Source of the DNA: Bradyrhizobium prioriisuperbiae
Lineage (GTDB): Bacteria; Pseudomonadota; Alphaproteobacteria; Rhizobiales; Xanthobacteraceae
DNA length: 64,000 bases
Assembly (NCBI RefSeq): GCF_032397745.1
Contig: NZ_CP135921.1
Coordinates: 248,001-312,000 of the forward strand
Reading direction: 5' to 3'
The notes beneath the pieces were generated by a model. It saw only the letters and a program-made list of their open reading frames with translations, did no database searches and was not told where the DNA came from. The translations under genes and the position numbers were made by a program. Shown here one piece after another: positions 25,413-35,100 of this stretch (its first letter is position 1; every line of letters starts with the position of its first letter).

Positions 25413-26183
25413 ATGTCAGGTTTCACTGACCGCCAGGCCGAGCGAATCCTGACCATCGGCGATTTCAAGAGTCCAACAAGCTACAGCCTGCCCCGGTCTC
25501 TGTTTCGCAAGCTGGTGCACTTCTTCTCGTTCCACTTCATTCTCAACCGCGGCAGCACGTCGACCACAACCGTGTCGGGGCTGCGGCTGACGGTGCCGCC
25601 GACCGTGTTTCATCCAAAGCTGTTCCTGACCAGCAAGTTCTTCGCGGACTTCGTCCAGAACCTGGATCTGCGCAACAAAAGCGTGGTCGAGGTCGGTACC
25701 GGATCCGGAATCCTGGCGCTGTCAGCCGCGAAGGCCCGAGCCGCGCACCTGCTCGCTCTCAACCCCGCGGCCGTCGCCGCCGCACAGAAAAATGCCGTCG
25801 ACAACGGCTTCGCCGACAAGGTAACTGCACTGGAATCGGATCTGTTCGCCGCGGTCCCACCCAGCGACCGTTTCGACGTCATCATTTCCAGCCCGCCGTC
25901 ATTCGCGGGCGAGCCTCTCAACGTGGCCGATCGTGCCTGGCACGCCGGGCCGAACTATTGCACCATTGCGCCGCTGTTCGCGCAGGCGCGCACGCGCCTG
26001 AAGCCCAAAGGGAAAATGTATCTGCTGCTGTCATCCGACAGCGATCTCGAGCTGTTCGCAACGCTGACGCGGCATGCCGGCTTTTCCAGCCGGCTATTGG
26101 CCGAACGCTCGATCGTGGTCGAAACATTCCTGCTGTTTGAACTGGCCTCAATGCGGGACGTCACGCCGACGGCATCGAACTGA
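25413..26183 (+). CDS. Class I SAM-dependent methyltransferase
   Basis: A 256-residue soluble protein with a Rossmann methyltransferase domain at ~88-230. VVEVGTGSGILALSAAKA is motif I for SAM, and VIISSPPSFAGEP is the motif IV loop in which an SPP replaces the NPPY of N-methyltransferases such as HemK/RsmC. The N-terminal part contains VSGLRLTVPPTVFHPKLFLTS, recalling the VxPxVFxP lead-in of RsmC/PrmC-like enzymes. GAGG lies 6 bases before the ATG. Substrate is unknown: a protein glutamine, an RNA base or a small molecule are all possible. It converges on the KA-rich gene, with a hairpin over the junction. Confidence 0.88.
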   Translation: MSGFTDRQAERILTIGDFKSPTSYSLPRSLFRKLVHFFSFHFILNRGSTSTTTVSGLRLTVPPTVFHPKLFLTSKFFADFVQNLDLRNKSVVEVGTGSGILALSAAKARAAHLLALNPAAVAAAQKNAVDNGFADKVTALESDLFAAVPPSDRFDVIISSPPSFAGEPLNVADRAWHAGPNYCTIAPLFAQARTRLKPKGKMYLLLSSDSDLELFATLTRHAGFSSRLLAERSIVVETFLLFELASMRDVTPTASN

Positions 26184-26214
26184 AAGTCTTGAGCCGGTCT
26201 TGAGCTGATTCTTG

Positions 26215-26231
26215 CGCCGGTCAGACCGGCG
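26215..26231. terminator. Bidirectional hairpin between convergent genes
   Basis: CGCCGGT-CAG-ACCGGCG is a perfect 7-bp stem with a 3-base loop. It covers the stop codon of the KA-rich protein gene (26221-26223) and lies 31 bases past the methyltransferase stop, so it can end both transcripts. There is no T-run. Confidence 0.6.
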
Positions 26232-26985
26232 TGCGCGTCTTATGCGCAGCGTCGTAGATTTCGACGCGTAGCATCGGAAATTTCCCGAGCAGTTCGGTGC
26301 CTGCGGATTTTGCCGCCTTGGCGTCGTCATATTGATTCTTGAAATGCCCATCCACCACCAGCGTGAAGCCCGTCGCCGGCGGAATGTCGGCGCGTGGCTG
26401 CTGCTTTCCGCCGTGAGCCGGCGCTGGTTTTGGTGCCGGTTTGATGACACTGGGCGGCGGAGCGGCTGCTTGAGCCGCGGCCTGGTCCGCCCCCTGAGTC
26501 TTTGACTGGTCCTTGGATTGCTCCTTGGGTTGGTCGGCCTCACGCTTCGGCAGCGTCAGCGGCAGGCGTGGCGCGCTCTCCTTCGCCGCGGCCGGCGCCG
26601 GAGCGGCGGACACAGCCTTTGCCACAACTGGAGGATTTTCGGGATTTACGACAGTCACAGGCTTTGCGGCTTTTGCAGCAGCGGTCGTCGGGGTCTTCGT
26701 CACAGCCTTGCTCACGGTTTTGGTCACAGTCTTGACGGCCTTTACGGCAGCCTTCTTTACAACAGCCTTGTCCACAACAGCCTTGTTTACAGCAGCCTTG
26801 TTTACAGCAGGCTTGGCAGCCTCCACCGGCTTCACAGGGGCGACCTTGGCGGGTTTCGCAGCCTTGACTGCGCTCGCCTTGCCGGTCGTCGCCACGCGCA
26901 CAGCCGGCATTTTCGCGACGACGGATTTCGGTTTGGTTCCCGCGCGCGCAACAGCCGTCTTTACTTTCGATTTCGCCAAACTCAA
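26221..26985 (-). CDS. Histone-H1-like lysine/alanine-rich protein
   Basis: A 254-residue low-complexity protein. Residues 1-125 are K/A/V-rich with short degenerate repeats (AVNKAAVNKAVVDKAVVKKA around 60-79), like eukaryotic H1 tails, AlgP or PhaF. Residues ~126-204 are a P/A/Q-rich linker. Residues ~205-254 form a small compact-looking end (GFTLVVDGHFKNQYDDAKAA, ELLGKFPMLRVEIYD) that is not low-complexity. The strong positive charge predicts nucleic-acid or polyanion binding, as a nucleoid-associated protein, while the C-terminal module may be a partner-binding domain. The underlying DNA around 26755-26815 repeats CAGCCTTGTTTACAG-like units, so length may vary by slippage. It is divergent from the response regulator gene at 27192. 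Confidence 0.8.
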   Translation of the reverse strand: MSLAKSKVKTAVARAGTKPKSVVAKMPAVRVATTGKASAVKAAKPAKVAPVKPVEAAKPAVNKAAVNKAVVDKAVVKKAAVKAVKTVTKTVSKAVTKTPTTAAAKAAKPVTVVNPENPPVVAKAVSAAPAPAAAKESAPRLPLTLPKREADQPKEQSKDQSKTQGADQAAAQAAAPPPSVIKPAPKPAPAHGGKQQPRADIPPATGFTLVVDGHFKNQYDDAKAAKSAGTELLGKFPMLRVEIYDAAHKTRTPV

Positions 26986-27191
26986 CTCCTTTGCAGCGCG
27001 GGCCTTCTAACATCACCAGCGGCTGCGACAAAACCGCAATCTGTCCTCAGAACGCGGACAATGTTGCCGATTTGCAACGATTCCAGCACTGTTGTGCGTC
27101 ATCTCGCCTGCATCTTCAATATCGACGTGCAATATTCACGCAATCCTCGGGGGCACAATGCAAAAATCAGACATTCGAACGGAATCCCGAC

Positions 27192-27866
27192 ATGCGCCTG
27201 CTGCTGGTGGAAGATGAAGCTGAAATGGCGGCGGCGCTGAGTGCGGCGCTGCTGAAGTTCGATGTGGTGGTCGACCATGTATTCTCGCTGGATCTGGCGC
27301 GCGAGGCCATCGCCGAGCCCGTGCACGATGCGATTATCCTCGACCGCCAGTTGCCCGACGGCGACGGCTTGAGCCTCGTGCCCTACCTGCGCTCGCGGCG
27401 TTCAGGCGTGCCAGTCATCGTGCTCACCGCGCGTGGCGAGGTCAGCGACCGGGTGCTTGGCCTCAACGCCGGCGCCGACGATTATCTGGCCAAACCGTTC
27501 GCGCTCGAAGAGCTGCTGGCCAGGTTGCGCGCGGTGCTGCGGCGCCCCTCCGCCATGGCGCCGACGCAGGCGCGGGTGGGCAAACTCACGTTCAATTTTG
27601 CCAGCCGCGACATCACCATCAATGGAGAGCCGGTGGAGCTGCGACGGCGTGAACTGCTGGTGCTGGAAACCCTGGTGCGCCGGCATGGCCGCACCGTTCT
27701 GCGCACGGTGCTGGAAGAAGCGGTCTACAGTTTCGACGACGAGATCCAGTCCAACGCACTCGACTCGCATATTTCCCGGCTGCGCCGCAAACTCGACGCG
27801 GCCGGCGCCAGCATCGAAATCCACAACATCCGCGGCGTCGGCTATCTGCTGAAAGCCTCGGAATAA
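27192..27866 (+). CDS. OmpR-family response regulator
   Basis: A 224-residue two-component regulator. The receiver domain (1-118) has VEDE at 7-10, phosphoacceptor D51 (IILDRQLPDGDG), T at VIVLTARGE and K at DDYLAKPFAL. The OmpR winged helix (~128-220) includes RRRELLVLETLVRRHGRTV and SNALDSHISRLRRKLD with VGYLL at the end. The ATG at 27192 begins the receiver fold directly. Its stop overlaps the kinase start as TAATG (27864-27868), so the pair is translationally coupled. It probably controls envelope functions, given the porin gene downstream, but no target site is evident. Confidence 0.95.
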   Translation: MRLLLVEDEAEMAAALSAALLKFDVVVDHVFSLDLAREAIAEPVHDAIILDRQLPDGDGLSLVPYLRSRRSGVPVIVLTARGEVSDRVLGLNAGADDYLAKPFALEELLARLRAVLRRPSAMAPTQARVGKLTFNFASRDITINGEPVELRRRELLVLETLVRRHGRTVLRTVLEEAVYSFDDEIQSNALDSHISRLRRKLDAAGASIEIHNIRGVGYLLKASE

Positions 27867-29266
27867 TGAAATTATTCCAGCGCGGCTCGCTGAAGCGGCG
27901 ATTGGTCTGGCAACTGCTTGCGCTCCAATACGCCATCCTGACCGCGCTGACCGCCTACCTCGTGATGCAGCTGATCCGCGCCGATCTCGGCGGCCAGTAT
28001 ATGGATACTGACGCCATCGAGGTGATCGGCCGCGCCATCCAGCGCCTGCCCGACGGCAGGCTGTCGCTGGCGGACAATGCGGAGATGCGCAAGCTGAAAG
28101 AGGATGCCCCGAACATCTGGTTCGTCGCCCGCGGCGCCAGCGGCGAATTGCTCTCCGACGGCCGGATGCCCGATGCCTACCGATCGCTGGTGGGCGTGCT
28201 CGGCCGGATCAGCTTTTCCGATATCCGTGACGCCACCCCGCCGTACGACCTGTCGGCAGCGGTGCGCTCCGCCGAAACCGCCGCAGGCCCCTTCACCATC
28301 ATCGCCGGCAATGGCGAGATGGTCGGAATGACGTTCGTCATCGTGCTGTTATCGCAGTTGCTGATGATCCCGATCCTGGTGCTGCTGGCGCTGATCGCCC
28401 TGATCGCCATTCCGATCATCGTCAGCCGGGCTTTTTCCGGGCTGGCCACCGTGGCCGCCCATGCCGAGCAAATCGACGTCGACCGCCGCGGCGCACGGCT
28501 GTCAATCGACAGCATCCCGACGGAAGTCGGCCCGTTGGTACAGGCGATCAACGGCGCGCTGCAGCGCCTGGACGAAGGTTATGAGCAACATCAGCGCTTC
28601 CTCAGCGATGCCGCCCACGAGCTGCGCACCCCGATCGCCATCCTGCAGACCCGGCTGGAGATCCTGGAGCCGGGCCCAATCCGCACCCGCCTGATGCTGG
28701 ATGCGAACCGGATTGCCACCCTCGCCGAACAGTTGCTCGACATGCAACGGCTCGAGCGCACCAACGACAATTTCAGCGACGTCGATCTGGGTGACCTCTG
28801 CCAGCGCATCGCGGCCGACCTCGCACCGCTGGCGATCGCGACCGGCTATGAGCTGTCGCTGGACATTCGGCAGCACGGCGTGAGCGTGACGGGCGATCCC
28901 GGCGCGCTGGGCCGCGCCGTCACCAACCTGGTGCAGAACGCCATCGAACATGCCGGACGCCGTGGCACAATCACGATCCGGGTCGAACGCGGCGGCATGA
29001 TCGAAGTCGCCGACGAGGGTCCGGGCATCCCCGACACGGAACGCGACAACATCTTCGCGCCGTTCTATCGCCTGCAACCGCAGGATCGCGGCGCCGGTCT
29101 AGGCCTCAATCTGGTGCGAGATATCGTTCGCCGCCACGGCGGCGAGATTTCGGTGACAACGCCTCCAACGGGCGGCGCCTGCTTCCGCATCGTGCTGCCG
29201 GAGCGCGATCAGATCGCATCCCCGCCGGGGCTGACGGTTAACAACTCGTCAAAACCAAACGCATAA
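27866..29266 (+). CDS. Sensor histidine kinase (QseC/PmrB-like)
   Basis: A 466-residue inner-membrane kinase. One helix (LLALQYAILTALTAYLVMQL) near residue 15-35 and a second (MTFVIVLLSQLLMIPILVLLALIAL, ~155-180) bound a periplasmic sensor loop of ~115 residues. HAMP-like sequence follows, then HisKA with FLSDAAHELRTPIAIL (H ~251), and HATPase_c with NLVQNAIEHA, VADEGPGIPD, and the G2 box GAGLGLNLVRDIVRRHGG. It overlaps the response regulator by one base and will phosphorylate it. The ligand is unknown. Confidence 0.94.
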   Translation: MKLFQRGSLKRRLVWQLLALQYAILTALTAYLVMQLIRADLGGQYMDTDAIEVIGRAIQRLPDGRLSLADNAEMRKLKEDAPNIWFVARGASGELLSDGRMPDAYRSLVGVLGRISFSDIRDATPPYDLSAAVRSAETAAGPFTIIAGNGEMVGMTFVIVLLSQLLMIPILVLLALIALIAIPIIVSRAFSGLATVAAHAEQIDVDRRGARLSIDSIPTEVGPLVQAINGALQRLDEGYEQHQRFLSDAAHELRTPIAILQTRLEILEPGPIRTRLMLDANRIATLAEQLLDMQRLERTNDNFSDVDLGDLCQRIAADLAPLAIATGYELSLDIRQHGVSVTGDPGALGRAVTNLVQNAIEHAGRRGTITIRVERGGMIEVADEGPGIPDTERDNIFAPFYRLQPQDRGAGLGLNLVRDIVRRHGGEISVTTPPTGGACFRIVLPERDQIASPPGLTVNNSSKPNA

Positions 29267-29483
29267 CACACTGAAAAATATCCGAAAAAACGCCGGTTTC
29301 CTATCGCCGACAATGTCCCCGCAATCCTCGCACGCACAATGGGTCAGGTCTTTCGGACACTTGCCGCAAGACATCGAACCGAAGCGTGGCTGCCATTGAC
29401 CGCACGCTTCTGACCTCAATCCACATGCCGCGTTCGACCCGACAGGTGCGAACGGCTGGGCACGTGCAGTCTGGAGTGAAGCG

Positions 29484-30122
29484 ATGTTGTCGCGAAAAGC
29501 CCTGGTCCTTGTGGCCGTCATTGCCGCGCTTGCCATGTGCGGTGCGCGCCTGGCGCGCGCTGGTGACTACTACGGTTATAACAAGGCTCCCGCTTATTAC
29601 GTGCCGCCGGTGTTCGCATGGAGCGGCTTCTACGTCGGCGCACATGGCGGGCTGTCGTTCACCGGCATGCCGAACCCGTTCGCTGGCCGCAACGGCCTCG
29701 CCGCTGGCCTGCAGGCCGGCTACATGTACCAGATGGGCGTGGCCGTGCTGGGCGCGGAAATCGAAGGCTCTTATCTCGGCGGCACCGAACACAGGGTGTT
29801 TGGCGGAACGCTGGAAGAAACCTGGCGCGGCGCGCTCAAGGCGAGAGGCGGCCTGACCTTCGGTCAGACCCTGCTTTACGGCACGGCGGGTCTCGCAGTA
29901 ACCAAGTTCGCGCCCACAGACGGCCTCTCCGGCAGCAGCTCATGGAAAAGCGGCTATCTGCTCGGCGGCGGCATCGAGCAGGGTTTCGGCGGCGGACTCT
30001 CCGCCAGGGTCGAGTACAACTACATCAATACGCCCGATGTAAAATCAACCTCGGCGTTCGGGGCCCGTCGTACCGATATCAACAGCCACGTGCTCAAGGC
30101 CGGGATCAATTACCGGTTCTAG
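29484..30122 (+). CDS. Omp25/RopB-type outer-membrane beta-barrel protein
   Basis: A 212-residue outer-membrane protein of the 8-strand porin-like family common in Rhizobiales. MLSRKALVLVAVIAALAMCG with LARAGDYY gives a cleaved signal peptide. WSGFYVGAHGGLSF is the family's first strand, followed by alternating hydrophobic strands (GLAAGLQAGYMYQMG, ALKARGGLTFGQTLLYGTAG, GGGLSARVEYNYINTP), and the last residues KAGINYRF end in Phe, the BAM recognition signal. It lies 217 bp after the kinase, on the same strand, and may be a target of that two-component system (inference). The function is probably structural or a small pore. Confidence 0.92.
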   Translation: MLSRKALVLVAVIAALAMCGARLARAGDYYGYNKAPAYYVPPVFAWSGFYVGAHGGLSFTGMPNPFAGRNGLAAGLQAGYMYQMGVAVLGAEIEGSYLGGTEHRVFGGTLEETWRGALKARGGLTFGQTLLYGTAGLAVTKFAPTDGLSGSSSWKSGYLLGGGIEQGFGGGLSARVEYNYINTPDVKSTSAFGARRTDINSHVLKAGINYRF

Positions 30123-30170
30123 AAGCCCCGCAAGAAATGCCGCCCGATCCAGGTATCCAGTGGCGTTCAC

Positions 30171-31229
30171 TCAGCTTAGCGGGATCGTGATGTTCTTCAG
30201 AGCCGCTTCGGCGGCAAAATAGGCGTAGAGATCGGCGGTCCGCAGCGCGGTCCAGTTGCTGACCTTCAGAAAATTGGCGTGGGTGTCGTAGGTATGATCG
30301 CCGATCCGGGCGCTGCTGTTGACGGGCGGCCCGACAAAATGGGCGAGCTCGTGGATGATGGTCAGGATCAGCTCATTGTCCGCGGTGCCCAACAAGCCCG
30401 ATACGGCGAAGAAAATCGTGTCCTGGCGCAATCTGCGCGGGCCCGCATAATTGTCGTCCCCGGACAACCGCGGCGTGCCGTCGCGTCGCCGCTGGTGCCA
30501 GCCGCCATAGAAGGTGTAGGCGGCGTATTTATCCGATGCCGCCGTTCCGTCCATCGGGTCCGGCTGGAAATGGCCGACGCCCCACCCGAACATCGGTGCC
30601 TCGAGCAGCGAACCGGTCAACACCGTCTGCATCGAACCGTAGATGTTGCGGACCGACTGCAACTGATGCAGGCGCATGTGCTGCGACACCTTGTCGGCAT
30701 GAAAATATTTGTTGAACAGGTCCATTTCCCGCTTGCCGATATCGTGCAGGGCGGGAAATGGGTCATGCCGGTCGAGCTTGCCTTTTCGGGCGTACTCGAT
30801 CGCCATGTCGATCTTGAGCTGAGCGCTCTCCGTCCAGCGACGGGCTTTCGGCAGCAGGCCGCCGATTTTGGCAATGAATGCGTCGTTCACCGCCGCTGTC
30901 GGTTTCGGCATCCGGTTGAGCGCCTTCATGGTCGCGCCATTCGGGTCGACGCGACCGTCAGCGCGCCCGATTTTCTGGTGCCTTTGATAGTTCTCAATCG
31001 CGGCAATGGTGTCCTGGTCGCAGATCCCGTTCAGCGCCAGCCTCGGCATCGGTCCGCCATCCGTCACCTTCTCTGAATTCAAGGCCGCCTGGATTCTCCG
31101 CACATCGTCATACTGATTTCGTCCGTGACGCCCCACCGAACCGGTGATGTCGAAGAAGTGCCCTTCGCTTCGCGGGGCGCAGAGACGACATCCGCCTTTT
31201 CGACTGCGGACGAGGATCTGCTCTGTCAT
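30171..31229 (-). CDS. Peptidoglycan-binding-like / aspzincin-like putative metallopeptidase
   Basis: A 352-residue protein without a signal peptide. Residues ~36-108 match a peptidoglycan-binding-type three-helix module (DDVRRIQAALN, DQDTIAAIENYQRHQKIG, VDPNGATMKALN). The C-terminal part carries ILTIIHELAHFVGPP, with the zinc motif HELAH at 293-297, then GDHTYDTHANF (D311 and D315 could be the third ligand) and RTADLYAYFAAEA, like the NADSYEYFA tail of M35 aspzincins (deuterolysin group). A CRLC pair sits near the N-terminus. AGGAG lies 5 bases before the ATG at 31229, fixing the start. Such a combination without a Sec signal fits an effector exported by a contractile system, or a stress protease; no secretion gene is nearby. 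Function inferred. Confidence 0.75.
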   Translation of the reverse strand: MTEQILVRSRKGGCRLCAPRSEGHFFDITGSVGRHGRNQYDDVRRIQAALNSEKVTDGGPMPRLALNGICDQDTIAAIENYQRHQKIGRADGRVDPNGATMKALNRMPKPTAAVNDAFIAKIGGLLPKARRWTESAQLKIDMAIEYARKGKLDRHDPFPALHDIGKREMDLFNKYFHADKVSQHMRLHQLQSVRNIYGSMQTVLTGSLLEAPMFGWGVGHFQPDPMDGTAASDKYAAYTFYGGWHQRRRDGTPRLSGDDNYAGPRRLRQDTIFFAVSGLLGTADNELILTIIHELAHFVGPPVNSSARIGDHTYDTHANFLKVSNWTALRTADLYAYFAAEAALKNITIPLS

Positions 31230-31482
31230 GGGTGCTCCTGACCGATGATGTGATTGCGCGTGGAACCAGCCGAGCATTCGTCGGGGCTTGGTTGGCGCTG
31301 GTTCAGTCACGAGGCCGCGACTGCGGCAGTTGCACGACTCATCGGGCCGTCCTCCGATCGGAGGAGACCACGCACTCACACGTGCCATCCATCTAAGGAA
31401 TTGGACTTTAACACGTGCTTGAATGCTCGGTCGTCCCTGACGTGATTCCGCGCGAATGATCGGAAAGTCTGGCGCGTCGCCC

Positions 31483-32133
31483 CTATGACGCGTCGCCGCC
31501 GCCCGACAGACGTTCCGCCAGCACCGCCGCCTGGGTTCGCGAGCCCACGCCGAGCTTGCGCAAAATCACCGAGACGTGGCCCTTGACCGTCTGCTCGGCG
31601 ATGTTGAGGTCGTTGGCGATCTGCTTGTTGAGCCTGCCGGCCACGATCATGCTGAGAATGCGCAGTTGCTGTGCCGACAGCGACGCCAGCCGCGACGCCA
31701 ATTCGAGGTCGGAGCTCTGGAGCGATCCGCGGCCGCCGATATTCGGCGGCATCCAGATTTCGCCAGCAAGGATCCGCGTGACGGCATCGGCCATCGCCGG
31801 AAGGCTGAGCGACTTCGGGATATAACCGGAGGCACCATAGGCGATGGCGCGGCGGATGGTGGTCGCATCCTGCTTTGCCGAGATGATCGCAACCGGGACT
31901 GTCGGAAACTGCGCGAGCATCATGAACAGTCCGGTAAATCCCTGGATGCCCGGCATGTTGAGATCCCACAGCACCAGGTCGATCTCGTCGGGGCGCGCGG
32001 ACAGCACGGCCAGAACCTCGTCGAGGGAATGACACGCCACGATGTCGAGATCGGGCAAGGCGGTGGACAGCCCCGTGCGAAGGGCGGCCTGCACCAAAGG
32101 ATGGTCGTCACCAATGACGATACGTGTGGTCAT
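31483..32133 (-). CDS. mctR: LuxR-family response regulator (MctR-like)
   Basis: A 216-residue NarL/FixJ-type regulator. The receiver has DDH at 9-11, phosphoacceptor D57 (LVLWDLNMPG) and K in GYIPKSLS. The LuxR HTH at ~150-210 includes LSAQQLRILSMIVAGRLNKQ and VKGHVSVILRKLGV. It overlaps the upstream kinase by 4 bases (ATGA, 32130-32133), so kinase and regulator are coupled. Position beside an SSS-domain kinase and an MctP-like carrier matches the rhizobial mctSR-mctP arrangement for monocarboxylate uptake. The symbol is given from that context. Confidence 0.9.
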   Translation of the reverse strand: MTTRIVIGDDHPLVQAALRTGLSTALPDLDIVACHSLDEVLAVLSARPDEIDLVLWDLNMPGIQGFTGLFMMLAQFPTVPVAIISAKQDATTIRRAIAYGASGYIPKSLSLPAMADAVTRILAGEIWMPPNIGGRGSLQSSDLELASRLASLSAQQLRILSMIVAGRLNKQIANDLNIAEQTVKGHVSVILRKLGVGSRTQAAVLAERLSGGGDAS

Positions 32134-35100
32134 GCCGCGTCATCATCCTGATCTGTCGTCAATTGCCCGCGAAGCGCCGCACCGCTCAGGAATCTCCGCA
32201 GCGCCGCCGGCTTGACCGGTTTCAGCAGAATTCCGCAACCGCGCGCCTGCGCCGCCTTGCGGACGTCCTCGCTGCGGTCGCCGGTGACCAGCAGCCCAGG
32301 AAAACCTGCACCGGATGTCTGCCCCAGCATCTGCCTGAGATCGTCGAGAAAATCCATGCCGGTACGGACGCCGTCGATATGATAGTCGACCAGCGCGACG
32401 TCCGGCCGGTTCGCAGCCGCTGCGGCAAGCGCGGTGCGGGCATCCACGGCGGTGATCACACGGTGCCCCCATCCCTCGAGCAGCGCCGTCAGTCCCTGCA
32501 GGATGGTGACGTCGTTGTCGAGACACAGGATGGTCAGCGGCTTCATGGCGGCCGATGGATTCTCCTGGGCCGGCGCAGGTTTCAGTGCGACGCCGGGTCC
32601 CTGCGCCAGCGGCACCGTGACGGCAAAGCAGGATCCCCGGCCGGGGCGCGAGCGAACGTCGACCGCATGGCCGAGCAGCCGGCTGATCCGATCCACGATC
32701 GCAAGGCCAAGGCCTGAGCCCTTGTCCGATCCGGCGCCCGGCGCGAGGCGCTGGAATTCCTCGAAGATCTTCTGCTGATATTCCGGGGCGATTCCCACGC
32801 CGGTATCCCACACTTCGAGGCGCAGCTCCGCGCCGTGACGTCGGCATCCCAGCAGGATATCGCCCCGCGGCGTATAACGGACCGCATTCGAGAGCAGGTT
32901 CTGCAGGATTCGCCGCAACAGATGCGGATCGCTGCGCACGTCGGCGCCGCATGTCACCACACGCAATGTCAGTCCGCGCTCCCGCGCCAGGGCCGAGAAT
33001 TCGACCGTGAGCTGGGCCAGCACATCCGCGATCGGGAAGTCGACGAGATCCGCATGCACCGCGCCGGAATCGTAAGACGAGATGTCGAGCAGCGTATCCA
33101 GCACATGCTCGGTGGACCGCAGCGCCGTAATCGCGCTGTCGGTCAGCATCCGCTCCTTGTCGCGGGGGGATTGCCCGCCGGACGCCGGCATCGACTGCAA
33201 GCTCTCATCGAGCGCCGACAAGAACAGGCGCGCCGCGTTCAGCGGCTGCAGCAGATCGTGGCTGGCGGCGGCGAGAAACCGGGTCTTGCCGAGATTGGCC
33301 TGTTCGGCCTCCGCCTTGGCCCGCTCCAGGGCGTCGGTCCGCTCATGAACGCGCTGCTCGAGATCTTCATTGGCCCGGCGCAAGGCTTCCGCCGCGCGAT
33401 AGCGCTCCGTTACATCGGTATAGGTCGAGACATAACCGCCCTCGGCAATGCGATCGTAGGCGATCTCCAGCACGGTCCCATCCGGCCGCTTGCGCTCGTA
33501 GACATAGGGCCAGGTCTGGATCGAGACATCGCGATTGACCAATAGGGCCGCGAATTCGGCCTCCCCGTATTCGTCGCGGCCGACATTGAACTGGATCAGT
33601 TCGGCGAGCGGCCAACCGACGTGCACGAGGTCGCGCGGAAGATCCAGCAGCTCGATGAAGCGGCCGTTCCAGGCCGAGATGTTGAAGTCGGCATCGAATG
33701 CACAGATGCCCTGCGGCACGCTCTCCAGCACGCCCTGCAGCAGGCGGCGGTTGAAGCGGAGCGCCTCGGAGGCCTCGTCGAGCATCGCCATGGCCGCGCG
33801 CCGCGACAGCGAATGTCCTTCCAAGGACGCCGCGATCACCACCCGCGCCGACGCCGCCCCGATCGCGCCAGCCAGAAGGTGTTCCGTGAAGCGAATCGAA
33901 TCAAGGTCGACCAGGCCGGACTGGTCGAAACGCGGACCGCGTCCGGACCGGCGCGCCGCGATGTAGCTGTCGAACTGGGCCGCACCGCGTTCGGCGCCGA
34001 CAAAGCGGATGGCCAGCGAGCGCAGATCGTCAAACCGCACCACGACCCGTGACGACAGCATTGACGATATCTCGTGCGGGGCGCCATGGGTGAAGGCGGA
34101 CGCCTGGTTGCGCTCGACCGCCGATTGCTTGCCGAACAGCGACAGCGCCACAAAACAGATCACATTGGCGCTCAGGCTCCACAAGGTGGCGTGCGAGATC
34201 GGATCGAGGTTGTCGAAGCCGAACAGCGCATCGGGCCTGAGCCAGGCGAGTTGCCACAAGCCATCGCGCACGATCCGGTCGGCCGCGGGCCACAGCGGCG
34301 CCGCAGACGGGAGCAGCAGCGTGTAGCCCCATACCAGGAAGCCCACCGCGATCCCGACGGATGCGCCGATTTTGTTGGCACGTGTCCAGAACAGCCCGCC
34401 GATGAAAGCCGGCCCGAACTGCGCCACGGCGACAAACGAAAGCAGCCCGATCACCGTCAACGGGTAAGCCTGGTTGACCAGGCGGTGCATCAGATAGGCC
34501 AGCAGCAGAATGCCGACAATCGAGAGCCGTCGCACCGTCACCAGCGCCGAGGACACCGACCAGGTCTCCGCGCGCCGGCCAAGGAAGCGCCAGCGCAGCA
34601 ACAACGGCATGATGACATCGTTGCACAGCATGGTGCTCAGCGCCACCGATGTCATGATCACCATGCCGGTTGCCGCCGACAAACCACCGAGGAATGCAAT
34701 CAGGCTGACGGCTTTCGCGTTCGCGACAATCGGCAGCGCGATGACGTAACTGTCGGGATCCGTCACCGACCCGAACATGGCCATTCCCGCCACCGCGACC
34801 GGCAGGATCAGCAGGCTGAAAAACGCGAGATAAACCGGATAAAGCCAGGCGGCGACACGGGTGTGTCCCGGCGTCTCGTTCTCGACAATGGCGACATGGA
34901 ACGCCTGCGGCAGGCAGAGGAAGGCAATCGCCGAGATGATGATGTTCGACAGCCAGACCGGCTGGCTGAGGTCGAACGTGAACACCTTGCCGAGCTGTGG
35001 ATCGGATTGCAGCTGCGCCCAGAGCCCGGACACTCCACCGGACATGCCGAACAGCACGAACAGCGCGACCACCAGGAACGCGACCAGCTTGACGACGCTT

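Noticed and set aside
26700..26830. Short repeated units that might be a CRISPR or satellite
   Set aside because: Units are degenerate, about 15-18 bases, without spacers, and encode the KA-rich protein in frame.
30171..31229. Type VI secretion effector with certainty
   Set aside because: The domains allow it, but no VgrG, PAAR, Hcp or immunity gene is in the window, so the call stays at putative metallopeptidase.
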